DNA of 64,000 nt from JAKVCB01 sp965243695 (GTDB lineage: Bacteria; Planctomycetota; Planctomycetia; Pirellulales; Lacipirellulaceae): assembly GCA_965243695.1 (NCBI GenBank), contig CBDEWC010000014.1, positions 310,001 through 374,000 of the forward strand. Reading direction: 5' to 3'. The notes under the pieces are model-generated. The model did no database searches and was not told the origin of the DNA. It saw nothing but the letters and a program-made list of their open reading frames with translations. The position numbers and the translations under genes are program-made. Positions 43,447-51,674 of the stretch are shown piece after piece; position 1 is the first letter of the stretch, and every line of letters starts with the position of its first letter.

Positions 43447-43860
43447 TTAGAGGTCCAACTCGGTCCACTTCGCTGTGCGGTCTACTTACGTCTCTTCCTT
43501 GGTTGGGAAATTTCTCCAATTCGTCGATTCAGAGGTCTCCGCACGGATCCGTGTGGACCACACTGGGAGGTTCTGCGACTGGAGGATCCGTGAGGGGCCG
43601 GGACGTAAAAACTGCGATTCCCACAAAGTGGCACCACAGTGCAAATGTCGAACATGTTTACAGTATGCACGTTACGACAAAGTGTCAACGAGTCCCAGGC
43701 AGTCAACGCCCAGAAATTAGGCACAGATTCCTGCCCGCCAGTGCCGGTTTTTTCGGTCGCAGCAGTCGATCCGGCGGTCCGGCGGGCGTTTTGCCCCGGT
43801 TCGGCAGGAGGAGATCCTCCTGTGACCAGCAGCAGCGGGTTGGGGTTCAGGTCTGCTCGG
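43447..43860. other. Non-coding region upstream of argH
   Basis: About 410 bases between the argH frame and the end of the ImmA/IrrE-like gene. It contains the promoter described at 43660-43688 and, on the same side, a leader of about 200 bases. Long open frames here on the plus strand have no family pattern. No RNA motif was recognised. Confidence 0.45.
43660..43688 (-). promoter_or_regulatory. argH promoter
   Basis: On the minus strand a perfect TTGACA is followed after 17 bases by TACTGT. The -35 is consensus and the -10 is weak. argH is the next gene in that direction. Confidence 0.5.
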
Positions 43861-44559
43861 TCAGGTTTCTCTCCCGGACAAAAAAAGTTGTCGTTGATGC
43901 TGAGCGACTTGTGCGCTATCGAGGGGCAACAACTGGGGGGAGCCCAGCGATACCGATTTTCGCACACGCTGGTAAATCTGACAGGGCCAGCGGACCATGC
44001 GTTGGTGGATTTGTTCGGTTGTGACCAGGAAAGTCGTGGCCAGAGAATTCCGTAACTGCTGCTCGATTGCCCGCAACTCTCCAAATCCTTGTTCGGCAAT
44101 CAGCTGGGCGTATAGTGGAGCGGCGGCTTGGGCAACAAGCTCTTCGGGGGCCATCAGGCTCACTGCGAATCTGTGTGCGTCATGTTCAATATGTGGCCAG
44201 TCAGGGCTGCTGCGGAGTGCGAGGTAATCTTCGATAGAACTCGTTTGGTCGAGAACCTCTTTGTGGAGGGTCAGGTGGCCAAGAACTTTTGCCAGAATCT
44301 GGCGATAGGACGGCTCGGATCGCGAATCGGCGATGAGTTTTTCGATTGCGACGACAACCTCCCCATTTGGGTGAAGCTGATAGGCACAGCACTCGATGCT
44401 AAACCGAGGAATCAGGCCGGCAACGACGACCAGGGAGATGTCTTGTAGTTCCAAAAGTAAGTCGACATCGATTGGCAAACAGGCCCTCACCTTAGGTTCC
44501 TGACGCAAGAGTTCCCAAGCAATATTCTCAATTTCCAACTCGGTGTATTGGCGGGGCAT
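43861..44559 (-). CDS. ImmA/IrrE-like protein with degenerate zinc site
   Basis: 232 residues. Two ImmA/IrrE signatures can be traced. RQILAKVLGHLTLHKEVL at residues ~87-104 corresponds to the family's HELGHxxLH helix, but the first His and the catalytic Glu are Lys91 and Val92; His95 and His99 remain. HDAHRFAVSLMAPEELV near residue 130 matches the second motif, which supplies the third ligand region. A working peptidase is therefore unlikely; a sensing or scaffold role is inferred. The start lies 42 bases after the stop of the XRE regulator gene on the same strand, the classic partner of ImmA-type proteins. Assignment is by these patterns only. Confidence 0.65.
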   Translation of the reverse strand: MPRQYTELEIENIAWELLRQEPKVRACLPIDVDLLLELQDISLVVVAGLIPRFSIECCAYQLHPNGEVVVAIEKLIADSRSEPSYRQILAKVLGHLTLHKEVLDQTSSIEDYLALRSSPDWPHIEHDAHRFAVSLMAPEELVAQAAAPLYAQLIAEQGFGELRAIEQQLRNSLATTFLVTTEQIHQRMVRWPCQIYQRVRKSVSLGSPQLLPLDSAQVAQHQRQLFLSGRET

Positions 44560-44600
44560 AACGTACAGGCGGTATTGAATTCCGTCGGACCGAAAATAAG

Positions 44601-44975
44601 CTACGAGCTAGGGGGTGAATACCCGGCGTTACAATGCTGGAGGATTTCTTGAAGTGATTCTTGAGTCAGTTGGGTTTTGGCCGACGTGGTCACCACCAAC
44701 GGCGCGACGTGTGGGTACTGCTGCGGAGCGCCGAGCGGCACTTCGTAAGCGACTTTGGCCAGATCGATCAGCTCTTCAAACTGGGGGGAGTTGGCCGCGA
44801 CGCCGAGCACGTCGGCAACTTTTCGCAGCTTTTGAAGGTTCTTCCATGGTAGGCGGTGGCCCTGTTCGACGGCACTTACGGTCGAGGGCCGTTCGTCCAG
44901 CAGGCCAGCGAATTTTCGCAAGCCAAGCCCTGCCTGCAGGCGGAGTGTTCGCAAGTGGAGGCCAAATTGTGGCAT
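44601..44975 (-). CDS. XRE-family helix-turn-helix regulator
   Basis: From the ATG at 44975, 124 residues. Residues 1-60 form the XRE domain: FGLHLRTLRLQAGLGLRKFAGLLDERPSTVSAVEQGHRLP is a textbook helix-turn-helix. The C-terminal half (LADVLGVAANSPQFEELIDLAKVAYEVPLG and on) is helical and probably dimerises. The frame extends upstream to 45275 through GGPPPL repeats, but that part looks like translated tandem repeats and has no ribosome site; ATGs at 45017/45014 are alternatives. It is directly upstream of the ImmA/IrrE-like gene, so the two are likely one operon, as in ImmR/ImmA and DdrO/IrrE pairs where the peptidase cuts the repressor. Confidence 0.78.
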   Translation of the reverse strand: MPQFGLHLRTLRLQAGLGLRKFAGLLDERPSTVSAVEQGHRLPWKNLQKLRKVADVLGVAANSPQFEELIDLAKVAYEVPLGAPQQYPHVAPLVVTTSAKTQLTQESLQEILQHCNAGYSPPSS

Positions 44976-45539
44976 TATACGGCCCAACCCAAGGGAAATC
45001 GCATAAGTTGCCATCATACTGATCTGCTGGAAATTGAAAAGCGGCCACTCCCAAAAGAGGCGGTCTGCCGGAAAGGAGAGACTCGCAAACCAAGCGGGAT
45101 GGGTGCCCTTTTGAAAAGTCGCGACCAACAGACCCGCTTTCCCAACGGGGGGTCCGCCCAGAGGAGGGGGTCCGCCCAGAGGAGGGGGTCCGCCCAGAGG
45201 AGGGGGTCCGCCCAGAGGAGTGGTTGGATTCGACGTGCGTGACCTTCCTTCTTTAAAGGTGGCGAAGTAGTCCACCAGGAATTGGCGGTTTCAAATCCGG
45301 GATCCATGACGACAACCTCTTGACGGGGCCCCGTACGAAAGGGCCGGGCTACCCGGGTCTCTTGAAGACCATAATCAGGGCATGCTATCCTTGAGCGATT
45401 TTACTCGTGGCTTCATATGCTGGTTTGCCCTGAGCGTGATAAGGTTCTCGCTGCGATATGGCCAGAATGATGCTGCTTACTCCGTTTAGGACGGTCCCAC
45501 GATCCGTCTGCCACACCAAACTTCAAGCGAATACCTATT
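44976..45539. other. Divergent region between the XRE regulator and carB
   Basis: 560 bases with four perfect 18-bp repeats (45148-45219), continuing upstream of carB without a recognised gene. A TTGAGC (45396-45401) followed 17-18 bases later by CATATG/ATATGC could be a weak carB promoter. Promoters of both diverging genes must lie here. Confidence 0.4.
45148..45219. repeat. Four 18-bp tandem repeats upstream of the XRE gene
   Basis: GGGGGTCCGCCCAGAGGA four times without change, each 18 bases. On the minus strand they would read Leu-Gly-Gly-Pro-Pro-Pro if translated. They lie about 170 bases upstream of the chosen XRE start. Confidence 0.95.
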
Positions 45540-48500
45540 GTGCCACGACGTGACGACATCCAAAAAATATTGATTGTTGGCTCCGGTCCCATCATTATCG
45601 GGCAGGCGTGCGAATTTGATTATTCCGGCACCCAAGCTTGCAAAGCGCTGCGGGAGGAGGGCTACGAGGTCATCCTTGTGAATTCGAATCCGGCCACGAT
45701 CATGACCGATCCCTCGATAGCCGACCGCACCTATATCGAGCCTCTCACTTGGGAGATGGTTGCCAAGGTGATCGAAGTTGAGCGACCCGATGCGCTCCTT
45801 CCCACGCTGGGAGGTCAGACTGGGCTGAACCTAGCCATGGACCTTGACCAGCATGGCGTTCTGAAGCAATACGGCGTGGAGATGATCGGGGCCAACGCCG
45901 ATGCGATTGACAAGGCTGAGCGGCGAGATCGCTTCCAGCTCGCCATGCAGAACATAGGTCTCGATTTGGCCAATGGCAAAACGATCGAAAGCCTGGATGA
46001 AGCGCGTGTCTGGCTCGACGAAATTGGGTTACCTGTTGTCGTCCGACCGAGTTTTACCCTGGGGGGAAGCGGCTCCAGCATTGCTTATAACCGCGGGGAA
46101 TTCGACCAGCTCGTATCGCGCGGACTCGACCAATCACCGATTAATCAGGTACTGATTGAGGAATCGATCATTGGTTGGAAAGAGTACGAAATGGAGGTAA
46201 TGCGGGACGTCGATGACAATGTAGTCATTATTTGTTCGATCGAGAATTTCGATGCGATGGGCGTTCACACCGGAGACTCGATTACCGTTGCTCCGGCCCA
46301 GACACTCACCGACAAAGAATACCAGCGAATGCGTGACGCCAGCTTGGCCGTCATTCGCGAGATTGGTGTCGAAACGGGGGGTTCGAACATTCAATTTGCG
46401 ATCGAGCCTCAAACGGGACGCATGATCGTGATCGAGATGAATCCGCGTGTCAGCCGCTCCAGTGCACTGGCCAGCAAGGCAACCGGTTTTCCAATTGCGA
46501 AAATAGCAGCCAAACTTGCAGTCGGTTACCGTCTACATGAGTTGCCCAATGATATTACCCGGGAGACCACGGCTTGTTTTGAGCCCACGATCGACTACGT
46601 GGTCACCAAGATTCCCCGGTTCACTTTTGAAAAGTTCCCCGATGCCGACTCGACGCTCAATACGCAAATGAAAAGCGTAGGCGAGACAATGGCAATCGGG
46701 AGTACTTTCAAGGAATCGTTTCAAAAAGCACTCCGTGGTCTTGAAGTTGGAAGTGCCGGCTTTGGTTCCGATGGACTTGATCTTTGGGGTACGGACGAAC
46801 AGCCAGGCACCGATGAAATCATCGCCCACCTGTCGCGACCAGGGCCCGACCGCGTGTGGTATATCCGGTATGCTTTCAAAGGTGGAATGTCGATCGAAGA
46901 GATCTTCAGCCTGACCGGTATCGACCCGTGGTTCCTCGACAATCTCCTGGAGATTGTCGAAACCGAAAACCAGCTTCGCGCAGTAGGTCGCTGGGAGAGC
47001 GTGCCCGATGCTCAGCTTCGTACGGCCAAGCGATTTGGGTTCTCTGATGAGCAGCTGGGGACGATTTTCGACATCGATCCGGGCCAGGTACGCAAGGAGC
47101 GAGTTCAACGGGGTATCAGTGCAGTCTTCAAGTCGGTCGATACCTGTGCGGCGGAGTTTGAAGCGTTTACTCCGTACTACTATTCGACCTATGAAACGGA
47201 AAACGAGGTACCACCAAAACCCGAAGGTGGCCGCCGTATTGTGATTCTCGGAGGTGGGCCGAATCGGATCGGACAGGGAATCGAATTCGACTACTGTTGC
47301 TGTCACGCCAGCTTCGCGCTTCGTGAACTTGGTATTGAGTCGGTCATGATCAACAGCAATCCCGAAACGGTAAGCACTGATTACGACACGAGCGACATAC
47401 TCTTCTTCGAACCACTCACCGTGGAAGATGTGCTCAATGTTTGCGAACAGGTTGAGGCCGATGGGGTGATTGTTCAGTTTGGTGGGCAAACACCACTGAA
47501 TCTTGCCCGGACGCTCGCCGAGGCACAGGTCCCGATCATTGGTACTAGCGTTGATGCCATTGGGCGCGCGGAAGATCGAGAGCGATTTCAGCAGCTGCTC
47601 CATAAACTGCAACTCCAACAACCCGCCAACGGCATTGCGCATTCAATTGCTGAGGCCCATCAGCAGGCAGAGAAAATCGGTTATCCGTTGTTAATCCGCC
47701 CCAGCTTTGTGTTGGGTGGCCGTGCGATGGAAATTTCGTACGACCGTTCTCAATTGGATCGGTACATTGGCGAGGCGTTCCTGGCTGCCCAGGGACAACC
47801 TGTCTTGATTGATCGTTTCTTGGAGGGGGCAACGGAAGTCGATGTGGATGCGATTTCAGACGGCACTCACGTGGTGGTGGCTGGAATCATGGAGCACATC
47901 GAAAACGCGGGTGTTCATTCGGGGGATTCAGCTTGCGCAATTCCCCCGTACAGTCTTCCAGGTCCTGTTGTACGTGAGATGCGCGAAGCAACCGAGGCAC
48001 TCGCCCGTGAGTTGGAAGTTGTCGGACTGATGAATATCCAGTTTGCGGTGAAGCACGAACAAGGCCGATACGAACTTTATGTCATTGAGGTCAATCCTCG
48101 GGCCAGTCGTACGGTGCCATTCGTTGCCAAGGCGACTGGTTGTCCTGTAGCGAAAATTGCGGCAAAAGTCATGGCCGGGGTATCGCTTGCCGAGCAAGGC
48201 ATAACAGAAGATCCGCTCGCCACGCACGTCTCGGTCAAAGAAGCCGTGTTCCCCTTCATTAAGTTTGCCGGTGTTGACATAGTGTTGGGACCGGAAATGC
48301 GTTCTACCGGCGAAGTGATGGGTGTCAGTCCGCGATTCTCGATGGCGTTTGCCAAAAGCCAACTGGGAGCAGGAACTCCCCTGCCTGCGGCAGGCAATAT
48401 CTTTTTAAGTGTGGCGCCACAACACAAGTTGCCAGTCATCGAGCTGGCACGAACACTGACCAAAATGGGTTATCCATTGCTGGCCACGCGTGGTACAGCC

Positions 48501-48785
48501 GCTGCGCTGGCCGCGGAAAATATCGAAACAACACAAATCAACAAGATTGCTGAAGGCCCCCCGAATCTGCTCGATTATCTAGCGGACTCCAATGTGGCAA
48601 TGGTCATCAACACCCCTATTGGTAAAGGTGCCCATACCGACGAAGGAAAGATTCGCGCTGCCACGGTTCAGGCCGGCGTTCCCTGCGTTACCACCATGGA
48701 AGCTGCGGCAGCTGCCGTCCTTGCAATGGAAACCCTTCGCGAGGAAAAAATGGCAGTGCAGGCACTGCAAGACCGCTGTCCTTAG
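45540..48785 (+). CDS. carB: Carbamoyl phosphate synthase large subunit
   Basis: Makes carbamoyl phosphate from ammonia delivered by CarA, bicarbonate and two ATP, for arginine and pyrimidines. 1081 residues starting with GTG, MPRRDDIQKILIVGSGPIIIGQACEFDYSG, an exact family start. Two ATP-grasp halves are seen: VVRPSFTLGGSGSSIAYN near residue 165 and LLIRPSFVLGGRAMEISYD near 720, each followed by IVIEMNPRVSRSSALASKATG and LYVIEVNPRASRTVPFVAKATG. The C-terminal allosteric domain (GMGYPLLATRGTAAALAAENI-like, here starting KMGYPLLATRG) is present. carA is not adjacent. The next gene in the same direction is more than 1 kb away. Confidence 0.95.
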   Translation: MPRRDDIQKILIVGSGPIIIGQACEFDYSGTQACKALREEGYEVILVNSNPATIMTDPSIADRTYIEPLTWEMVAKVIEVERPDALLPTLGGQTGLNLAMDLDQHGVLKQYGVEMIGANADAIDKAERRDRFQLAMQNIGLDLANGKTIESLDEARVWLDEIGLPVVVRPSFTLGGSGSSIAYNRGEFDQLVSRGLDQSPINQVLIEESIIGWKEYEMEVMRDVDDNVVIICSIENFDAMGVHTGDSITVAPAQTLTDKEYQRMRDASLAVIREIGVETGGSNIQFAIEPQTGRMIVIEMNPRVSRSSALASKATGFPIAKIAAKLAVGYRLHELPNDITRETTACFEPTIDYVVTKIPRFTFEKFPDADSTLNTQMKSVGETMAIGSTFKESFQKALRGLEVGSAGFGSDGLDLWGTDEQPGTDEIIAHLSRPGPDRVWYIRYAFKGGMSIEEIFSLTGIDPWFLDNLLEIVETENQLRAVGRWESVPDAQLRTAKRFGFSDEQLGTIFDIDPGQVRKERVQRGISAVFKSVDTCAAEFEAFTPYYYSTYETENEVPPKPEGGRRIVILGGGPNRIGQGIEFDYCCCHASFALRELGIESVMINSNPETVSTDYDTSDILFFEPLTVEDVLNVCEQVEADGVIVQFGGQTPLNLARTLAEAQVPIIGTSVDAIGRAEDRERFQQLLHKLQLQQPANGIAHSIAEAHQQAEKIGYPLLIRPSFVLGGRAMEISYDRSQLDRYIGEAFLAAQGQPVLIDRFLEGATEVDVDAISDGTHVVVAGIMEHIENAGVHSGDSACAIPPYSLPGPVVREMREATEALARELEVVGLMNIQFAVKHEQGRYELYVIEVNPRASRTVPFVAKATGCPVAKIAAKVMAGVSLAEQGITEDPLATHVSVKEAVFPFIKFAGVDIVLGPEMRSTGEVMGVSPRFSMAFAKSQLGAGTPLPAAGNIFLSVAPQHKLPVIELARTLTKMGYPLLATRGTAAALAAENIETTQINKIAEGPPNLLDYLADSNVAMVINTPIGKGAHTDEGKIRAATVQAGVPCVTTMEAAAAAVLAMETLREEKMAVQALQDRCP

Positions 48786-49020
48786 GCCCTGGCTTTGCAG
48801 CGGTATTTCTGGTTGGAGAAAACTTAGCGGGAGCCTGTGGGATAACGCAAACGGAGCGGACCGTTCTTTGGATGCGCAGAGTTCCCGCGAACCTTTCGGC
48901 GGGGTTTGCAAACTGCTAGCAGTGGCACCAGGTTGTTGGCGGGATCTCCAAATTCCCTTGCTGCAAGCGTGGCACCAGCGGTTTTTGCAATTACAAAGTT
49001 TCTCTGGGTACAAAACGGCC

Positions 49021-49049
49021 TTGACCGTTCAGGCTACCTCTCGTATCTT
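49021..49049 (+). promoter_or_regulatory. Sigma-70 promoter of the candidate RNA
   Basis: TTGACC and TATCTT are separated by exactly 17 bases; five of six and four of six matches. Predicted start is near 49056. No coding frame follows closely, and a strong terminator lies 380 bases downstream. Confidence 0.5.
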
Positions 49050-49055
49050 CCCGAT

Positions 49056-49436
49056 CCCACAGTGGAAGTTGCGAACAAGGCAACTCCCAAACAACCGCAC
49101 ATGGATCAGTGAATAATTTCGTCCGATTTAAAAATCCCACGCGAAGCGAATCGCGAATATCAACCACAGGAATGGAGTCCACGTGGAAGGATCATGTCCC
49201 CAATCTGGCAAGTCGTAACTTTTGCCTGACCGGTGGTGCAAGATCCTCGCAGCGGTTGGTTTGGCACGGAAGCTCGCCTACCGCTACGATACACTTTCTG
49301 ACGCAGGATTTGTTGGTTTGCCTTTAGCAACGAACCTGTGTCCGCCCGCCCGCAGGCGTAATTGCGTCCAATCGCTCCCGGAAAAGATTTGCATCCTTTG
49401 CCCCCCTGGGACGCACCTTTTCTGGGAGCTTTTTTT
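49056..49436 (+). ncRNA. Candidate non-coding RNA or leader transcript of ~380 nt
   Basis: Bounded by a sigma-70 promoter upstream and a Rho-independent terminator downstream, with no supported reading frame inside. Structure visible by eye includes GCGA/TCGC near 49142-49156, the palindrome TCCACGTGGA near 49180, and CGCC/GGCG at 49347-49358. GCGTCC (49364-49369) can pair with GGACGC (49409-49414), which would exclude the terminator stem, as in an attenuator. I looked for and did not find the conserved marks of RNase P RNA, tmRNA, SRP RNA or 6S RNA. It may be an independent small RNA or the regulatory leader of what follows. Confidence 0.35.
49374..49436 (+). terminator. Rho-independent terminator with a long loop
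   Basis: GCTCCCGGAAAAG (49374-49386) pairs with CTTTTCTGGGAGC (49417-49429), 13 pairs with one G-U, around a 30-base loop, and is followed by seven T. This is the clearest intrinsic terminator in the window. Confidence 0.7.
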
Positions 49437-49868
49437 GCGCCTATCGGTTGAGCCATGCCCAAAAACCGTAGCGGGCGATCCGCTCCCGATGATTCGCGTC
49501 TTGAAGAGGAAATACGTTTGCTGGTCATCGCATCTTACGGCTGGGGTGATTCGAAAGTTCGTCGAAACTTATCTGGAGGCATGGCCAAATATCTTGGCAG
49601 CGATCCGGCCACGTTTCCTGTTTTAAAGTGGCGGTCTTTGGTGCTTGGAGGCAATGCCGACTGCGCGCACTGCTACCATCGACGGCTAGCGCACCACTCG
49701 ATACCGTTTCGTGATCAGGTGGCGACACAGTCACGTTGTCGTACCCGGCCCCCCGCTCTACAATCCGCGACCATATTCCCGTGTACAAATGCGCGGGTTG
49801 CAACTGAGTTGCCGACATGATGCACCCCAGTCGGCCTACCACACTTCGTAGCTAAAGATTCAATACGC

Positions 49869-50966
49869 ATGGAAGCGATCGCACATAAAAGCCCAAGCCA
49901 GTTGCCGCTCTCAAAAGAAGAACAGCTTCGCGCTGCCCGCGAGATCATGCGACTCGAAGCAGTCGCCCTCTGGAAGTTGTCCGGTCGCTTGGACGAGACA
50001 TTCCACCGTGTCGTTGAGCAGATCTATCAAAGCCGCGGGAGCGTGATCGTCACGGGCATGGGAAAAGCAGGACTGATTGGCCAGAAGATTGCGGCAACGA
50101 TGACATCGGTTGGCACGCGGGCCCATTTCCTCCATCCAGCGGAGGCATTTCATGGCGATTTGGGGCGGATTCACGCGGACGACGTCGTGCTGATGCTCAG
50201 CCAAAGCGGCGAAACAGCCGAGGTGGTACAACTGCTGCCCGCGATCCACAATTTTGGGGTTCCCCTGATTGCCATCACAGGTCGGCGTCAGAGCACAATT
50301 GGTCGTGCCGCCAGCGAAATCTTGGAACTTGGTGCCCTTGACGAGGCATGTTCGCTTGGGCTGGCTCCAAGCACCAGCACGACCGCAATGCTGGCGCTTG
50401 GCGATGCACTTGCTTTGGTCCTTTGTCGCCTTCGTGGATTTCAAGCGGAGGATTTTGCGAGGTTTCATCCGGGAGGCAGCCTGGGCCGTCGTTTCAGCAA
50501 AGTAGACACTCATATGCGGCCGCTGGAACAATGCCGCGTTACCTCCGATCGCTTGTCCGTTCGAGAAGTTCTCGTAGCGTGCAGCCGACCTGGGCGGCGA
50601 ACCGGAGCCATCATGTTGACAGACCAGGCAGGGAGGCTCACCGGCTTGTTCACCGACAGTGACCTGGCCCGGCTATTCGAACAGCGTGCCGAAGCAGCCC
50701 TCGATCGACCTGTTCACGACGTGATGGTTGTCCAGCCGATCACGGTTGAGACAGGATCCTTGTTGCGTGATGCGGTGGGTCTGATGACTGCCCGCAAGAT
50801 CAGTGAACTACCCGTTGTTGACGGCGAGCAGCGACCGATGGGCGTGATGGATGTGACCGACCTGGTTGGCATGGAGGTCGCCGAAGAACCTGAGCCGTCT
50901 TCCGATGAAGAGACACAGAAAAGACCTCCAGCAGTTCGCCTGTTTGCCGAAGAATCGGAAGCGTAA
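49869..50966 (+). CDS. kdsD: Arabinose-5-phosphate isomerase (KpsF/GutQ family)
   Basis: Converts ribulose 5-phosphate to arabinose 5-phosphate, the first step of Kdo synthesis for lipopolysaccharide. 365 residues. The SIS domain (residues ~40-190) has VIVTGMGKAGLIGQKIAATM, VLMLSQSGETAEVVQLLP, and LGLAPSTSTTAMLALGDAL, with the conserved FHPGGSLGRR following. Two CBS domains (residues ~205-330) complete the normal layout, and an acidic tail follows. The kdsC gene is 136 bases downstream. GutQ, the sorbitol-operon paralogue, is excluded by this context. Confidence 0.93.
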   Translation: MEAIAHKSPSQLPLSKEEQLRAAREIMRLEAVALWKLSGRLDETFHRVVEQIYQSRGSVIVTGMGKAGLIGQKIAATMTSVGTRAHFLHPAEAFHGDLGRIHADDVVLMLSQSGETAEVVQLLPAIHNFGVPLIAITGRRQSTIGRAASEILELGALDEACSLGLAPSTSTTAMLALGDALALVLCRLRGFQAEDFARFHPGGSLGRRFSKVDTHMRPLEQCRVTSDRLSVREVLVACSRPGRRTGAIMLTDQAGRLTGLFTDSDLARLFEQRAEAALDRPVHDVMVVQPITVETGSLLRDAVGLMTARKISELPVVDGEQRPMGVMDVTDLVGMEVAEEPEPSSDEETQKRPPAVRLFAEESEA

Positions 50967-51102
50967 GAAAACGAAGATCTGGAGAGAGCGGTTTGTGGAT
51001 GGTCGTGCTGACGGTTGGATGAGCGGAGAGTGTTCACGCGAATATCGACATCCCCAGTAAGCCAAACCTGACCAAACTGCCAATAACCTCAATGGCTTTC
51101 CC

Positions 51103-51627
51103 GTGAGTTACGTTAGCAAAGCTTGTGCCAAAATTACGATTATGCTTACAGACGTTGACGGCGTGCTGACCGACGGCCGACTGCAGTTTGATAACGATGG
51201 CATTGAGTCCAAGAAGTTTCATGTTCGCGATGGATTGGGCATTCGGTTGTGGCAGCGAGCAGGGCATAAGTTTGGCATCGTGACGGGTCGCGAATCAAGA
51301 ATTGTGGAGCGACGGGCAGCAGAACTCGACATTGGCATTGTCCGTCAAGGTGATGACGACAAGTTGGGCCAAACCGAGCGGATTGCCCGAGAGCTCGGGG
51401 TCGATCTTGAAGAAATTTGCTATATCGGCGACGACCTTCCTGACTTGCCGGCTATTCGCGCCGTTGGCCTGGGAGTGGCCGTTGAAGATGCTGCCGTAGA
51501 GGTCCGTGCCGCAGCTGACCACGTCACCCGTATGGCCGGTGGCCGGGGCGCGCTGCGGGAAATCATAGAAATGATTCTCCGAAGCACCGATCGCTGGGAC
51601 GACCTCGTGTCTCGGTACGTCACATAA
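51103..51627 (+). CDS. kdsC: Kdo-8-phosphate phosphatase (HAD-IIIC)
   Basis: Removes phosphate from Kdo 8-phosphate. 174 residues from a GTG. The HAD motifs are complete: nucleophile in MLTDVDGVLTDGRL (residues ~14-27), IVTGRES, the lysine in QGDDDKLGQ and the metal-site aspartates in CYIGDDLPDLPAIRAVG. No cap domain, which is the sign of the KdsC subgroup. It lies between kdsD and the LptC/OstA-like gene on the same strand (48 bases to the latter), making a Kdo/LPS operon; the remaining Kdo genes are outside the window. Confidence 0.93.
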   Translation: MSYVSKACAKITIMLTDVDGVLTDGRLQFDNDGIESKKFHVRDGLGIRLWQRAGHKFGIVTGRESRIVERRAAELDIGIVRQGDDDKLGQTERIARELGVDLEEICYIGDDLPDLPAIRAVGLGVAVEDAAVEVRAAADHVTRMAGGRGALREIIEMILRSTDRWDDLVSRYVT

Positions 51628-51674
51628 TTCAACAAGAGGCGTTGTACTGCCAACGACACGGGATTTCCAACGCA

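Larger units (their letters stand above)
48786..49868. other. 1.1-kb non-coding stretch between carB and kdsD
   Basis: No frame here has a family pattern. It contains a sigma-70 promoter (49021-49049) and an intrinsic terminator (49374-49436), listed separately as a candidate RNA gene. A 121-codon frame at 49455-49820 starts just after the terminator but lacks a ribosome site, and its second half reads as non-coding. The last 400 bases must hold the kdsD promoter. Confidence 0.4.

Noticed and set aside
43404..44024. 206-codon plus-strand frame over the argH upstream region
   Set aside because: It overlaps both argH and the ImmA/IrrE-like gene and shows no protein-like pattern.
45148..45219. 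CRISPR-like repeat array
   Set aside because: The 18-bp units are directly adjacent with no spacers, and no cas genes are in the window.
49455..49820. 121-codon plus-strand frame between the terminator and kdsD
   Set aside because: The first 60 codons look partly protein-like, but there is no ribosome site, no family pattern, and the second half reads as non-coding. Left unannotated; homology search would decide.
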